A DNA stretch of 64,000 bases from contig CAWFUH010000017.1 in assembly GCA_963818855.1 (NCBI GenBank), forward strand, positions 434,001 to 498,000, in the 5' to 3' direction. Within the stretch, counting starts at the first letter, position 1; each line of letters starts with the position of its first letter. Positions 26,060 through 35,868 of this stretch are shown piece after piece. The stretch is from Bog-159 sp963818855 (GTDB lineage Bacteria > Acidobacteriota > Terriglobia > Bryobacterales > Bryobacteraceae). The notes beneath the pieces were generated by a model. It was not told the origin of the DNA. It ran no database searches and saw only the letters and a program-made list of their open reading frames with translations. A program made the position numbers and the translations under genes.

Positions 26060-29000
26060 ATGAAGATCCCCGGATCTCTAGCCCTTAAGCTCTGTTTATG
26101 TGTGGTTGCGACTGCGCCATTAGCCCTTCCGACCACCACGCCGACGCTGTCCGCGTCGCCCAGCGCCGTTATTTTTCAATACAACACATCCGAGCCGGTG
26201 CCCGTGCCGGTGTTTGTCAATATTACCGCCAGCAACGGGACTTCGCCCGTCATCCAGGCAACCGTGACGCCTGCTGCCGGCACTCCCACAACGCTTTTTC
26301 CAGCGCCGCCGATCAACGGCGACCAGATGCAGGTAATTTACGACACGAATGTGTTATATGAACTGGTCAGCCAGCCAGGCGTATATAGCGCTACCGTTAC
26401 GGTCAGCGCGTCCGGGTTCACTCCCCTGCAAATCCCCGTCACGTTTAATGTCGGCGACACACTGTCGGTTGCGCCCTCTCCTACCGCGCTGACATTCAAT
26501 CTGCCGGGCTCCACCTTCCAGACAATCCAACTCACCGGCAACGGCGACGCGTCCATCAGCTTCTCGCTGATTGCCGCTACCGCGAGCGGCGGAAACTGGT
26601 TGACCGCAACCGCCAGCACCTCTTATACTCCGGCCGTGGTAACCGCCACAGCCAACTCAATCAATTTACCGGGAGGCACTTATCAGGGATCTATAACGGT
26701 GACTCCCGCGGTCGGCGGCGCGTTGGTAATTCCTGTAACGCTGCAAGTCGGACCGAATACCCTGACGGCCAGCCCAACGACCTTTGCATTTACTTATACG
26801 CAGGGTGGAACCGTCCCCGCGGCACAGGTGTGGCAGTTGAACAGCCCTCTGTCAAACGATACCTATATCGCCGGAGCCACCAGCACCGGAAATTGGCTAC
26901 TGGTGAACGGAGCCACGGCGAACGTATCCGGAGCTTTGCCCGCGATGCTGAATGTGACGGTCAATCCGGCGGGCCTGGCGCTCGGGAATTACCAAGGCTC
27001 AGTGACGGCCACTGACGCGGCCGGCGGAATACAAACTGCCACCGTCACCCTGGCGGTCACCGGCCTTTCGAGTGTCGTCAATCCGACTTCGCTGGTGTTT
27101 GTGGCGCAAGCCGGAGGGCCGGCACCCGCGCCGCAGGTCGTGTATGTAGAGGGCTTTGGCGCCGCAACATTCACCGCCACGATATCGGGAGCATGGCTAT
27201 CGGTGTCTTCAACCAGCGGACCGGCGCCCGTCCAATTGACCATTTCCGCGAATCCCACGGGCTTAGCGGCAGGCACTTACAGCGGCACGGTGGAAATCGA
27301 TGTGGAGACGCACGTTGCCAATATCGAAGTTACACTTGTCGTATCCGCGAACCCGGTGCTTACTGTAAGTCCGGGCTCGTTTATCTTTACTTATAACGGC
27401 GGCAGTCCGCCGCCGCTGCCTGAGAATCTGGCGGTCAGTGCCAGCAGTGGATCGTCACAGAGCTTTTCTGTTGCCCCGGGAGTGCCGTCCTGGTTACAGG
27501 TAGGGCCATCTGAATCCAGCCAGAACACTCCAGCTAACCTGGCGATTACCGTGGCTCCGCAGACGCTGCCTACCGGCACCTACCTGGCGCAAGCTATTCT
27601 GACTCCGAGCGGATCGGGCGTTGTTCCCGTTACCGTACCAATACTGGTGTTAATTGGGAACGCGCCGGCGGTGGTTCCCAGCATGACGTCGCTGGCGTTT
27701 AGCGCTTCCGCGGGCGCGGGGCCGCAAAACCAGACAGTCCAGGTCAGCGCGAGCTCGCCCACCTCTTTCGCCGCCGTTGCCACTACGGTAACCGGCGGCG
27801 ATTGGCTTTCCGTCACTCCTGCTAACGGAACAGCAAACCTGGTAACACCATTGACTGTCACTGCCGATGCCAGCAGTCTGGGAGGCGGGACCTATCAAGG
27901 CACAGTCACACTGACCACCTCCGGGGGAGTGGTTTCGCAGATTGCGGTCACCTTCACGGTTAGCGGCACCAGCGCGCCATTCAACGTCAGTCCCACCACA
28001 CTGGCATTTGTATACACGCAGAACGGACCCGTTCCAGCGGCGCAGAGTTTGCAGATCACCGGTTCGCAGAGCTTCACCGCCGTCGCCGCTACCACCAGTG
28101 GCGGCAGCTGGCTGGCGGTCACACCGGCATCGGGAACGAACAGCGCCACTTTGAACGTTTCAGTCACTCCCGCGTCCCTCGCGCCTGGCACCTACGGCGG
28201 GACGATTACGGTCACCCCGGCCGGCGGGGTGGCGCAAACGGTGAGCGTCACGCTGGCGGTCTACGCGCCATCGTCGCTGATCTCCACGCCCAGCACACTA
28301 TCGTTTGCTTACAGCGGCAGTGGTCCTGTTCCGCCCGCGCAAATTCTCTCGATCACTTCGGGAGGCGCGGCCACCACCTTCACGGCAACCGCTTCAAGCA
28401 GTGGATGGCTTTCGGTGTCGCCCACCGCCACGACTTCCCCGGCCACCTTATCCGTTTCGGTGAATCCCGCCAACCTGGGCGGCGGGACCTATGACGGCTC
28501 GATTATTCTGACCGGCGAGTCGGGAACGCTCCAGTTGAGCATCGGCGTCACTCTCACTGTCACGGTGTTACCACCTACGATCCAGCGTGTGGTCAACGGG
28601 GCCAGTTACCTCTCAGGCAGCATAGCGCCGGGCGAGTTGGTAACTGTATTTGGTACCTCGCTTGGCCCAACCACCGGTGTGGGCGCGGCGATCGATAGTA
28701 ACGGATACATTGAAGGCAGCCTCGCCAATGTAAGTGTCACTTTTAACGGTTACCCGGGACCCATACTGTATGTGAGCGCGGGACAGATTAATACCATCGT
28801 CCCCTACGAACTGACCGGTGCTACAGATGCCACGGTCGAAGTTACGTTTGGCGGCTCGCGGTCCAACTCGATGACCATTCCGGTAGTGCCGGCCGTCCCG
28901 GGAATCTTCAGCGCCGACGCGTCCGGTCAGGGCCCGGGCGCCATTCTGGACCTGAACTATCACCTGGTATCGGCCAGTAATCCGGCGAGCATCGGCCAGA

Positions 29001-29287
29001 CCATTCAGATCTTTGCTACCGGCCAAGGGCAGACATCCCCGGGCGGCGTGGACGGGCTGATCGAGCCGAGTGTATTGCCGCTGCCCGTCCCTCTGGCGCC
29101 GTATGGCGTGAGTATCGGCAATATTCCGGCAGTGGTTCAATACTTCGGCGCCGCGCCCGGTCTGGTAGCGGGCGCGCTGCAAATAGACGCGGTGATACCC
29201 GTGGGTGTTCTTCCGGGGACAGCGCTACTGGTGATTTCGGTGAACGGCGTGGCCAGCCAACCTGGTATTACGGTGGCGATCCAGTGA
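26060..29287 (+). CDS. Secreted BACON-like repeat protein with Solibacter C-terminal domain
   Basis: 1075 residues. Signal peptide at the start (MKIPGSLALKLCLCVVATAPLALP). Eight beta-sandwich repeats of about 90-100 residues follow, each beginning like LSASPSAVIFQY, LTASPTTFAFTYTQGG, FNVSPTTLAFVYTQNG and containing GGNWLTATA / GSWLAVTPASGT and GTYQGSITVTP; this is the BACON-type pattern thought to bind carbohydrate or mucin. The last ~235 residues (VVNGASYLSGSIAPGELVTVFGTSLGP ... AGQINTIVPYEL ... VPGIFSADASGQGPGAILD) are the TIGR03437 Solibacter C-terminal domain, found almost only in this group. It is an exported, possibly surface-attached adhesin or substrate binder; no enzymatic motif. Confidence 0.92.
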   Translation: MKIPGSLALKLCLCVVATAPLALPTTTPTLSASPSAVIFQYNTSEPVPVPVFVNITASNGTSPVIQATVTPAAGTPTTLFPAPPINGDQMQVIYDTNVLYELVSQPGVYSATVTVSASGFTPLQIPVTFNVGDTLSVAPSPTALTFNLPGSTFQTIQLTGNGDASISFSLIAATASGGNWLTATASTSYTPAVVTATANSINLPGGTYQGSITVTPAVGGALVIPVTLQVGPNTLTASPTTFAFTYTQGGTVPAAQVWQLNSPLSNDTYIAGATSTGNWLLVNGATANVSGALPAMLNVTVNPAGLALGNYQGSVTATDAAGGIQTATVTLAVTGLSSVVNPTSLVFVAQAGGPAPAPQVVYVEGFGAATFTATISGAWLSVSSTSGPAPVQLTISANPTGLAAGTYSGTVEIDVETHVANIEVTLVVSANPVLTVSPGSFIFTYNGGSPPPLPENLAVSASSGSSQSFSVAPGVPSWLQVGPSESSQNTPANLAITVAPQTLPTGTYLAQAILTPSGSGVVPVTVPILVLIGNAPAVVPSMTSLAFSASAGAGPQNQTVQVSASSPTSFAAVATTVTGGDWLSVTPANGTANLVTPLTVTADASSLGGGTYQGTVTLTTSGGVVSQIAVTFTVSGTSAPFNVSPTTLAFVYTQNGPVPAAQSLQITGSQSFTAVAATTSGGSWLAVTPASGTNSATLNVSVTPASLAPGTYGGTITVTPAGGVAQTVSVTLAVYAPSSLISTPSTLSFAYSGSGPVPPAQILSITSGGAATTFTATASSSGWLSVSPTATTSPATLSVSVNPANLGGGTYDGSIILTGESGTLQLSIGVTLTVTVLPPTIQRVVNGASYLSGSIAPGELVTVFGTSLGPTTGVGAAIDSNGYIEGSLANVSVTFNGYPGPILYVSAGQINTIVPYELTGATDATVEVTFGGSRSNSMTIPVVPAVPGIFSADASGQGPGAILDLNYHLVSASNPASIGQTIQIFATGQGQTSPGGVDGLIEPSVLPLPVPLAPYGVSIGNIPAVVQYFGAAPGLVAGALQIDAVIPVGVLPGTALLVISVNGVASQPGITVAIQ

Positions 29288-29339
29288 GCAGGGAGGATGG
29301 GTGAAGGCCGCCAAAATAGCCGCGGTCTTTGCAGGACCA

Positions 29340-29867
29340 TTACTGCACCACCGCCACAAATGCTGCTTGATAACTCCCCAGCAGCACCGTGCTCCCGCTC
29401 CCGCCGGCAGGCACCTGCACGACATCGTTATCGTGTGGGATCTGCGTTATGATCGCCGGAACTTGCTGTTCCTGCCCCGCAGCCACCGTCTTAATAATAG
29501 TCAGACCGCTACTTGCAGCCGTAAGCCCGTTCGTCCAGTTTTGATTCGCGCCGATAAATTTAGTAGCTGCGGCCCCGGCCACTACCGTGGCACCGATAGT
29601 CACGTAATTCAATATCCGGCCCCAAGCGGATTTTCCGGGCTTCGCGTTCAGCACGGTGAACGCCGACTGGAACGACAGCGGAGTGACCTGATGCTGAATC
29701 ATCAACTGGTATAGCTTGCCGATGCTGATCTGCTGTGCGGACGGAGAGGTGATGCTGACGAGCCACGGCACGTCGCCAGACTTCAGCGTGGCTTGTGGGC
29801 TGAAACTGGCGACCGTCTGGGCGGAGATGGCGGACGACAGCATCGCGGATAGGAGGAGAGATTTCAT
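29340..29867 (-). CDS. Secreted hypothetical protein
   Basis: 175 residues from ATG 29867. I prefer this start because it overlaps the stop of the 55-residue gene upstream as ATGA and begins a signal peptide (MKSLLLSAMLSSAISAQ). The mature protein has a short hydrophobic glycine/alanine stretch (ILNYVTIGATVVAGAAATKF) and a C-terminal beta-like tail (DNDVVQVPAGGSGSTVLLGSYQAAFVAVVQ). No family recognised. It is the last gene of a three-gene minus-strand set with the 55-residue protein and the 291-residue protein at 30153-31028. Confidence 0.65.
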   Translation of the reverse strand: MKSLLLSAMLSSAISAQTVASFSPQATLKSGDVPWLVSITSPSAQQISIGKLYQLMIQHQVTPLSFQSAFTVLNAKPGKSAWGRILNYVTIGATVVAGAAATKFIGANQNWTNGLTAASSGLTIIKTVAAGQEQQVPAIITQIPHDNDVVQVPAGGSGSTVLLGSYQAAFVAVVQ

Positions 29868-30031
29868 TGAACGCTGGGCACCAGCCATCCCATGGCCGTC
29901 TGGCACAGTGTCAAGGCCTCAAACGCCCGTTCCGACTCAGAAGCTAGCGGGCCGGGATGACTACCGGCCTGCGGGTTGAGCGCCTGAAGCGCATCGATGG
30001 CGGATTGCAGTTTGTCCAGGGCGTCCTTCAC
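29864..30031 (-). CDS. 55-residue small protein in unknown operon
   Basis: GTG 30031 is preceded by AAAGGAGGGCGGT, a strong ribosome site. The product starts VKDALDKLQSAIDALQAL, then ASESERAFEALTLCQTAMGWLVP, and looks like two short amphipathic helices. Its TGA stop overlaps the next gene's ATG (ATGA), so the two are translationally coupled. No known family; too short for common gene-calling cut-offs. Confidence 0.65.
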   Translation of the reverse strand: MKDALDKLQSAIDALQALNPQAGSHPGPLASESERAFEALTLCQTAMGWLVPSVQ

Positions 30032-30152
30032 CACCGCCCTCCTTTGCAGACAGGCTGCTCACACGAGACGAAATGCCGGACTCCCACCGTACTTACTGGA
30101 TCGTGATTCGTGAATAAGATCATCGGTGTAACTCCCCCTTTCCTTGTGAAGC

Positions 30153-31028
30153 TTATGCCGGTTGGGACTGTAAAGACTGTAATTCGGTCTGCATATTAGC
30201 GATTTCCTCCTGGAGCACCGCGGCCTGCGCCGCCGCCGTGCTCGGGACCGGCTGAACCACGAACTGGCCGGGAGAAAATGGCGTCCGGTTGACCACCGCG
30301 ATCTGCCAGCCATCCGGGATGGGGTAAATCGGGACCGGGACCGTTACATACGCGCCTTTCGGGCCAACAGAGGGCGTGCCATTCTGCCACCAGAGACTCG
30401 GAATGTTGGTGGCGTTACCCGGCTCTACGGACCAGTTGAACTGCCCAGGATAGCCCACGCCGTAATTGCTATATGCCGAGACAGCCAACTGCGCAGCATT
30501 GTACGGCCCCGCAACGCCTTTCACGGTGATGTGCCAGAAGCGGCGCGTCTCGGTGCCCCAGTCAATCGCCGGCAGCTCGGGGTTAGAGTCCAGGACGAGC
30601 AAATGGCCCGCGAACGCCGGCACGAGTTGCAGCAGAGCGACCATTGCCTGGGCCGTGAGCTCATCGGTGATGTAGTTTGGTGGAACCGGTAAGACGACAT
30701 TGCCGAGCTGCCAGCTCGCCACGGTCGGTGCGATGACGTATGGCGGGTAATTGTAAGAGCCGGGTATGTTCACCGGCGTCGCGATTACCAACGTATCGAC
30801 ATAGCCGCCGGTGACATTTGCCGGATCGAAGCACGGCACCGGGTTAGAGCCGGGCGAGTCGAACAATTGCACCGGCTGAGAAGGATTGAACGGCGGAGCC
30901 TGCACGCCTCCGTGCGCCGCCCGATAGTTGGCGCGCGCTGCCTGGAAATCCTGGCCGGTTTTCGTCGGCGTCGGGTTGAACAACGGGACAGCGTAGAAAT
31001 CCGCGATCGGTACCTGGTTACTGGACAT
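30153..31028 (-). CDS. Hypothetical protein, beta-rich with C-terminal coiled coil
   Basis: 291 residues from ATG 31028, which has AGAGGAAATAAAT just upstream; an earlier in-frame start at 31052 is less likely. No signal peptide. The sequence is rich in Pro, Tyr, Val and Asn (TPVNIPGSYNYPPYVIAPTVASWQLGN; VGYPGQFNWSVEPGNATNIPSLWWQNG), consistent with an extended beta structure, and the last ~30 residues form a short coiled coil (AAVLQEEIANMQTELQSLQSQ). I recognise no domain. It leads a minus-strand set with two smaller unknown genes 120 bp downstream. Confidence 0.65.
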   Translation of the reverse strand: MSSNQVPIADFYAVPLFNPTPTKTGQDFQAARANYRAAHGGVQAPPFNPSQPVQLFDSPGSNPVPCFDPANVTGGYVDTLVIATPVNIPGSYNYPPYVIAPTVASWQLGNVVLPVPPNYITDELTAQAMVALLQLVPAFAGHLLVLDSNPELPAIDWGTETRRFWHITVKGVAGPYNAAQLAVSAYSNYGVGYPGQFNWSVEPGNATNIPSLWWQNGTPSVGPKGAYVTVPVPIYPIPDGWQIAVVNRTPFSPGQFVVQPVPSTAAAQAAVLQEEIANMQTELQSLQSQPA

Positions 31029-31194
31029 ATTTATTTCCTCTAGTTGTGCCATACGTGAAGGTCTTCACCTACACGATACGCGCTTCGCTGCGGGATGCAG
31101 CGGGGCAGGCCGGGGCGGGGTTCTGCAAGATGCTGAAATGATTTGGGTTCGAAATTTTTGCGAGGCTTGTGACTGCGATCCCACTATTGGGGAT

Positions 31195-31237
31195 GGCCGA
31201 CGGGGACGTCGGCCGCAAGACTGGAGTCCTGCCCCAC
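31195..31237 (+). repeat. Twin-hairpin repeat, family B copy 3
   Basis: GGCCGACG GGGA CGTCGGCC then GCAAGAC TGGA GTCCTGC, tail CCCAC. The second stem has one mismatch. It lies upstream of the radical SAM gene; an open frame that runs through it in phase with that gene is spurious. Confidence 0.78.
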
Positions 31238-31296
31238 AATTGCAGGCTGCCTCACTGGGAGTTGCGTTAGGGCGAATAAAAGGCGAAAATGATGGG

Positions 31297-32265
31297 ATGC
31301 CGGAACTCATTGGGATCGCGAAAATGGCCTCCCAGAGCGAACTGCTGGAGGCGAAGTTGCAGGTTCAGTATTTCGAAATCGGCGCGCGCAGCATACTCAA
31401 TCGCACCAAGCCGAACATGCCTTTTGCGTGGACCATCAATCCCTACCGTGGTTGCGAATTTGGCTGCCAATATTGCTACGCGCGGTACACGCACGAGTTC
31501 ATGGGGATGGAAGACGGGCGCGACTTCGAATCGAAGATTTACGCCAAGGCTGCGGGGCCGGAAATTCTGCGCCGCGAGCTGCGCAAACTGGATCGAGCCG
31601 AGGGGATTTCTATTGGCACGGCGACAGATCCGTATCAACCTGCCGAGCGGCGCTTCGGACGCACGCGCGCGATCCTGGAAGTCTTCACGGAGGAGAAGGG
31701 ACGCCACTTGTCTATTACCACGAAATCGGACCTGGTGACCCGGGATATCGACCTGCTACGCGAAATAGGGCGCCGCAATGTGCTGGCAATTAATATCACA
31801 ATCACCACGCTCAATCGCCGCCTGGCGCGCTGGATGGAGCCGCGCGCGCCGCGGCCCGATTTGCGGCTGGCGGCTGTGCGGGCACTGGCGGACGCCGGGA
31901 TTATCGCCGGCGTTTTTCCGAATCCCATCCTGCCGATGATTACGGATCTCGAAGAATCGATGGACGCCCTGGCAGGCGCTGCGCGGAAGGCGGGCGCGCT
32001 GTATTTCGGCGGCGGGCCGCTGTTCCTGATGCCCTCGGCGAAGAAGATATTCTTCCCGTTTATCGAGCAGCGCTTTCCGAAACTGGCCGGCCGGTATCAG
32101 AGACTCTACGCGAATGGCGCGTATCTGAGCGGCGAGTACAAAGCACAGCTTCGGGAGCGGGTGGCGCGGGTACGCGAGCGGCACGGCCTGGCCTCCGCGC
32201 CCGTGGAATATCGCCCCGAGTTGTGGGAAGGCGAAGAGCAAGGCACGCTGTTTCCGATACAGTGA
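31297..32265 (+). CDS. Radical SAM protein (SplB/COG1533-like)
   Basis: 322 residues from ATG 31297; the frame is open back to 31138, but that part crosses a dispersed repeat and is unlikely to be translated. The 4Fe-4S cluster motif is C53-x3-C57-x2-C60 in YRGCEFGCQYCYARYTHEFM. Further landmarks are SIGTATDPYQPAER and LSITTKSDLVTRDIDLL. This group resembles spore photoproduct lyase and the Rv2578c-type proteins; its reaction is unknown outside spore formers. It ends 9 bp before queA and is likely co-transcribed with it. Confidence 0.88.
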   Translation: MPELIGIAKMASQSELLEAKLQVQYFEIGARSILNRTKPNMPFAWTINPYRGCEFGCQYCYARYTHEFMGMEDGRDFESKIYAKAAGPEILRRELRKLDRAEGISIGTATDPYQPAERRFGRTRAILEVFTEEKGRHLSITTKSDLVTRDIDLLREIGRRNVLAINITITTLNRRLARWMEPRAPRPDLRLAAVRALADAGIIAGVFPNPILPMITDLEESMDALAGAARKAGALYFGGGPLFLMPSAKKIFFPFIEQRFPKLAGRYQRLYANGAYLSGEYKAQLRERVARVRERHGLASAPVEYRPELWEGEEQGTLFPIQ

Positions 32266-32274
32266 GATCTTAAT

Positions 32275-33342
32275 ATGGACCTGGCCGAATTCGATTTCGC
32301 CCTGCCCGAGGAGCTGATCGCGCAGACGCCGCTGGCGGACCGGGCGGGGTCGCGTATGCTGGTAGTGGATCGCGCGCGCGGCGCGTGGGAGGACAGGCTG
32401 TTTCGTGACCTGCCGAGCTTCGTTGGCAGCGGCGATTGCGTGGTATTGAACGATTCGCGCGTGTTTCCGGCGCGATTGTTCGGACACCGCGCGGGCGTGC
32501 ACGCGCTGCCCATCGGCAAAAAGAATCCGGCGCGGCATGAATACCTGCAGGGCGAAGTGGAGGTGCTGCTACTGCGGCCGATAGACGGCGCGGCGCGGGA
32601 TTGGGAAGCGCTGGTGCATCCGGGCAAGAAGATGCGGGTGGGGGAGAGGGTCCGGTTCGCGGAGGGTATCGAAGCGGAAGTGATCGCGCGCCGCGAGTTC
32701 GGCGAACGCACACTGCGTTTTCACGCGCGGGGCGATATTTACGAAGCTTTCGGGAAGATCGGACACGTGCCGCTGCCGCCTTATATCAAGCGGCGGGATG
32801 AGGCAGCGGACCGGGAGCGCTACCAGACCGTCTTCGCGCGCGAGAGAGGCTCGGCGGCTGCGCCGACCGCCGGGCTGCACTTCACAGCGGAAGTGCTGGA
32901 GGCCTGCCGGGCGCGCGGTGCGGAGATCGCTTTCGTGACGCTGCATGTCGGACTTGGCACCTTTCAACCCCTGCGCGGCGAGCATGCGGAGGGACAGCGC
33001 CTGCACTCCGAGCACTATGGCATTACAGCGGAGGCCGCCGCGCGCATGCGAGCCGCGCGACGCCTGCTGGCCGTGGGCACTACCAGTGTGCGCACGATCG
33101 AGAGCGCCATGCGCGGCGGCGGGTTGCGGGAAAGCGCCGGCGAAACGGATTTGTTCATCTATCCCGGATTTGAGTTTCGCGCAGTGGGCGCTATGCTGAC
33201 CAATTTTCATTTGCCGCGCACCAGCCTTCTTCTGCTGGTGTGCGCTTTCGCCGGCAAGGACCTGGCGATGGCCGCCTACCGGCACGCGGTCGCGGCGCGC
33301 TACCGGTTTTATTCGTACGGGGATTGCATGCTGATCGTGTGA
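32275..33342 (+). CDS. queA: S-adenosylmethionine:tRNA ribosyltransferase-isomerase
   Basis: 355 residues, the standard length. QueA transfers and isomerises the ribosyl group of SAM onto 7-aminomethyl-7-deazaguanine in tRNA, giving epoxyqueuosine at wobble position 34. Landmarks run through the whole protein: FDFALPEELIAQTPLADRAGSRMLVVDR, VVLNDSRVFPARLFG, GHVPLPPYIKR, YQTVFARERGSAAAPTAGLHFT, VTLHVGLGTFQPLR, AVGTTSVRTIES and TNFHLPRTSLLLLVCAFAG. No other queuosine genes are in the window. It follows the radical SAM gene by 9 bp. Confidence 0.96.
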   Translation: MDLAEFDFALPEELIAQTPLADRAGSRMLVVDRARGAWEDRLFRDLPSFVGSGDCVVLNDSRVFPARLFGHRAGVHALPIGKKNPARHEYLQGEVEVLLLRPIDGAARDWEALVHPGKKMRVGERVRFAEGIEAEVIARREFGERTLRFHARGDIYEAFGKIGHVPLPPYIKRRDEAADRERYQTVFARERGSAAAPTAGLHFTAEVLEACRARGAEIAFVTLHVGLGTFQPLRGEHAEGQRLHSEHYGITAEAAARMRAARRLLAVGTTSVRTIESAMRGGGLRESAGETDLFIYPGFEFRAVGAMLTNFHLPRTSLLLLVCAFAGKDLAMAAYRHAVAARYRFYSYGDCMLIV

Positions 33343-33346
33343 TCGC

Positions 33347-35864
33347 TTACGCGGAGCGGGGCTGAAGCCCCACGCGGGCTAAAGCCCGCCCTCCTAACTT
33401 GCGTAGGAAGAGCTCCGCCAAGTTTAGGGCGATGGCCAATGCTAGCAGAAATGGCCAGAGGTCGAGCGTGGCAGGGATGGATCGTCCGGTGGAATTGAAG
33501 ATGGTATTCAGCGGGGGATTGAAGCGGCCGCCGGTGGCATCGGCCACCTGGTGCAGCAACTGATCGTTGGAGCCGTATTCGAGCATCTCGTCTTCCTGGC
33601 GGTAGAAGCCCACCTCGGGAAAGGCGCGGGAGTCCGCTAGTGGACGCACACGGAATAACCCCTGGCGCGTGCCGATGCCCAGCCGCGCGCGATAATGTCC
33701 GGCGGCGATCTTGGCCACCTGCAGCGGCGATTGGAAACCGTTCGGTCCGAAGGCATAGATGTCCGGGATGGCGGCCGGCTCCGGAACGTCACGGCCAAGG
33801 CGATAATCCACGACCAGTTCGCTCGAGGCGCGATCGAACTCCGCGGCGGCTTCGCTCGATTCGGCGTGCGGCAGCAAGTCGCGAAAGATATTGGCCCAGA
33901 GCTTGTCGAATCCCGGCCAAGCCACCCAGTTCACGGCCCAGCGGTTCTTGGCATCGGAAGCGAACACGGCCGCGCGGCCCAGGCCATACTGCCAGCGCAC
34001 TAGGAGGGGATCTTCGGCGCCGGCACGCAGGATCAGGTCGGTGGTAGGCCGGGCGAGGAAGCGCACGTAGCCGCGCAGGGGCGGCGCGGTCTCCATACCC
34101 ACGCCGTCGAGGATTTCGGCGTGGCTCACCACTTCCGGACGCACGTCTTTCTCTACTGCGGTGGAGCCGGTGTGCTCCTGTACGTCACGCAGCACGATCT
34201 GCTCGAGGCCGGCGGGATCGTTGAGGAAATAAGAATTGCCTTGCGCGAGTTGCGCGACTTTTTCGAGGAAAGCACGGTTCACATCCTGCCCGAGGCCAAC
34301 GGTCGAGATGGTGACATGGTTGGCCACGGCGTCCTTCGATAGCGTCATGCTGTCGCCCTCTTCGGAGATGCCGTCGGTGAGCAGCACGATGTGCTTGTAG
34401 ATCGCCTTCGAGGTGAGGATCTTGCGGTAGGCTTCGGTAAGTGCGGGGGCGATCTGCGTGCCACCGTCGGGTGTGATGCCGGAGATGAGGCGCTTGATGG
34501 AAGCGCGGTCGTCGGCGCGGCGCAACGGGACGGACCACTGGAACGAGTTATCGAAAATCAGCACGCCGACCTGATCGACGGGCCGCAGGTTCTCGACCAC
34601 GCCGACGGCGGCCTGGCGCGCCAGTTCCATCTTCTTGCCTTCCATGGAAGACGATTTGTCGATGATCAGGACGACGGCCGTGCCTTCGGGAGTACGCGGC
34701 GGCGCGATCTTCGCGGGCAGCGTGCGTTCAAGGGCGTCTTCTTCGGGCTTCTCCACGTAGACGTTGCGGTCGCCGCCGATCCAGAGGAGACCTCCGCCCT
34801 GCTTCACGAATGCTTCGAGAGCGGCTTTACGGGCCAGGGGGACGTTTTGCATGTCCCAGTTGTTGAAGATCACCAACTGAAAGCCGTCGAGTTTCTCCGG
34901 CGGGCCGGAAGGGGCGCGCTCGATATCGAACTGGTTCGCTTCGAGCGTGCGCACCAGGTGTTCTTCGGCCTGATGCGGGTCGTTCGAAACCAGCAAGACG
35001 CGCGGCCGCCGCAACGTGAGGGCGCTATCGAAACGCGCTTCACCCAGGCTTTGTCCTAAGCCAGGTGCGGTAATGCGGCCGGCCAATTGGATGGCGCCGG
35101 TGGCGGTGACACTGGCGTGCGCACGGAACTGGTTGGTACCGGCGCTGAGGCTCACATGGGTGGCGCCGAGCGGCTTGTTCTCGGCGGTCATTTCGACGGT
35201 GGCTTGCGCGGCACTGGGAGATTCGAGCGTAATATCGACGGGAAAACGCTCGCCGCTGAAGACCTGGGCGGGCATGCTGACGGAATCCAGAACCATCGTG
35301 GGACGGGGACGTCCGCCGAGCGGGATGACATCGATGGGCACACCGCGTTGCTGGGCCTGCCAGATGGCGCGCGTGACGCTGCCCAGGTTCTCGTTGCCAT
35401 CCGAAATAAGGAGAACCCGCGGCACGAGGCCGGCCGGCAGAGTGGCCAAGCCTCCGCGGATGGCGGCTTCGAGGTTAGTGCCGTGGGCTGCCTGGCCTGG
35501 ACTATACGCCAATTTCCAGGCCTGCCCGGTTCGTTCGGTGGGCGACGGGTTGCGCGGTGCGCGTGCGAACGGAAGGAGCTGCGTCCAGTGGCGGCCGCGC
35601 TTCTTCTCTACGGCGGTGGCAGTTGCGGACGCCGCGTCCAGATCGGCTGGGGAAACGCTGGCCGAAGTGTCCGCCAGGATGACCACGGCCACTTTGGACT
35701 CGTAGAATGTGACGCGCGGTTCGGCCAACGCCAGCACGATGGCCGCGATCGCGGCAGCCTTTACGGCCAGGCTGCCGCGGCGGGCGGAATCTGCGCCACT
35801 CCCAGGCGGCCCATAGGAGCGGCACCAGGACCAGCGGAATCAGCCATGGGTGAGCGAAGGTCAT
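33347..35864 (-). CDS. VWA-domain membrane protein of the moxR cluster, frameshifted near the 5' end
   Basis: The main frame (33347-35737, 796 residues) has a BatA/BatB-like helix, a first VWA-type stretch (VVILADTSASVSPADLD), a glutamine-amidotransferase-like region (LLWIGGDRNVYVEKPEED), a second VWA domain with MIDAS motif IIDKSSSM and a C-terminal helix (LDLWPFLLALAIALNLAELFLRKL). The natural start is ATG 35864, 4 bp after the stop of the preceding gene, giving MTFAHPWLIPLVLVPLLWAA, a conserved N-terminus, but in a different frame. One extra base near 35785-35800 separates the two. Whether this is a true lesion or a sequence error is unknown. In such clusters MoxR helps mature VWA partners that act at the envelope. 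Confidence 0.82.
33356..33394 (+). repeat. Twin-hairpin repeat, family A copy 3
   Basis: GCGGGGC TGAA GCCCC, then GCGGGC TAAA GCCCGC and tail CCTCC. It lies at the convergent ends of queA and the VWA gene and overlaps the last codons of the latter. Confidence 0.8.
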
Positions 35865-35868
35865 ACGG

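Noticed and set aside
31140..31160. GGGTTCGAAA segment resembling a tRNA T-loop
   Set aside because: Isolated motif; no cloverleaf can be formed.
31138..31296. N-terminal extension of the radical SAM protein
   Set aside because: The frame crosses a dispersed twin-hairpin repeat and adds no conserved residues.
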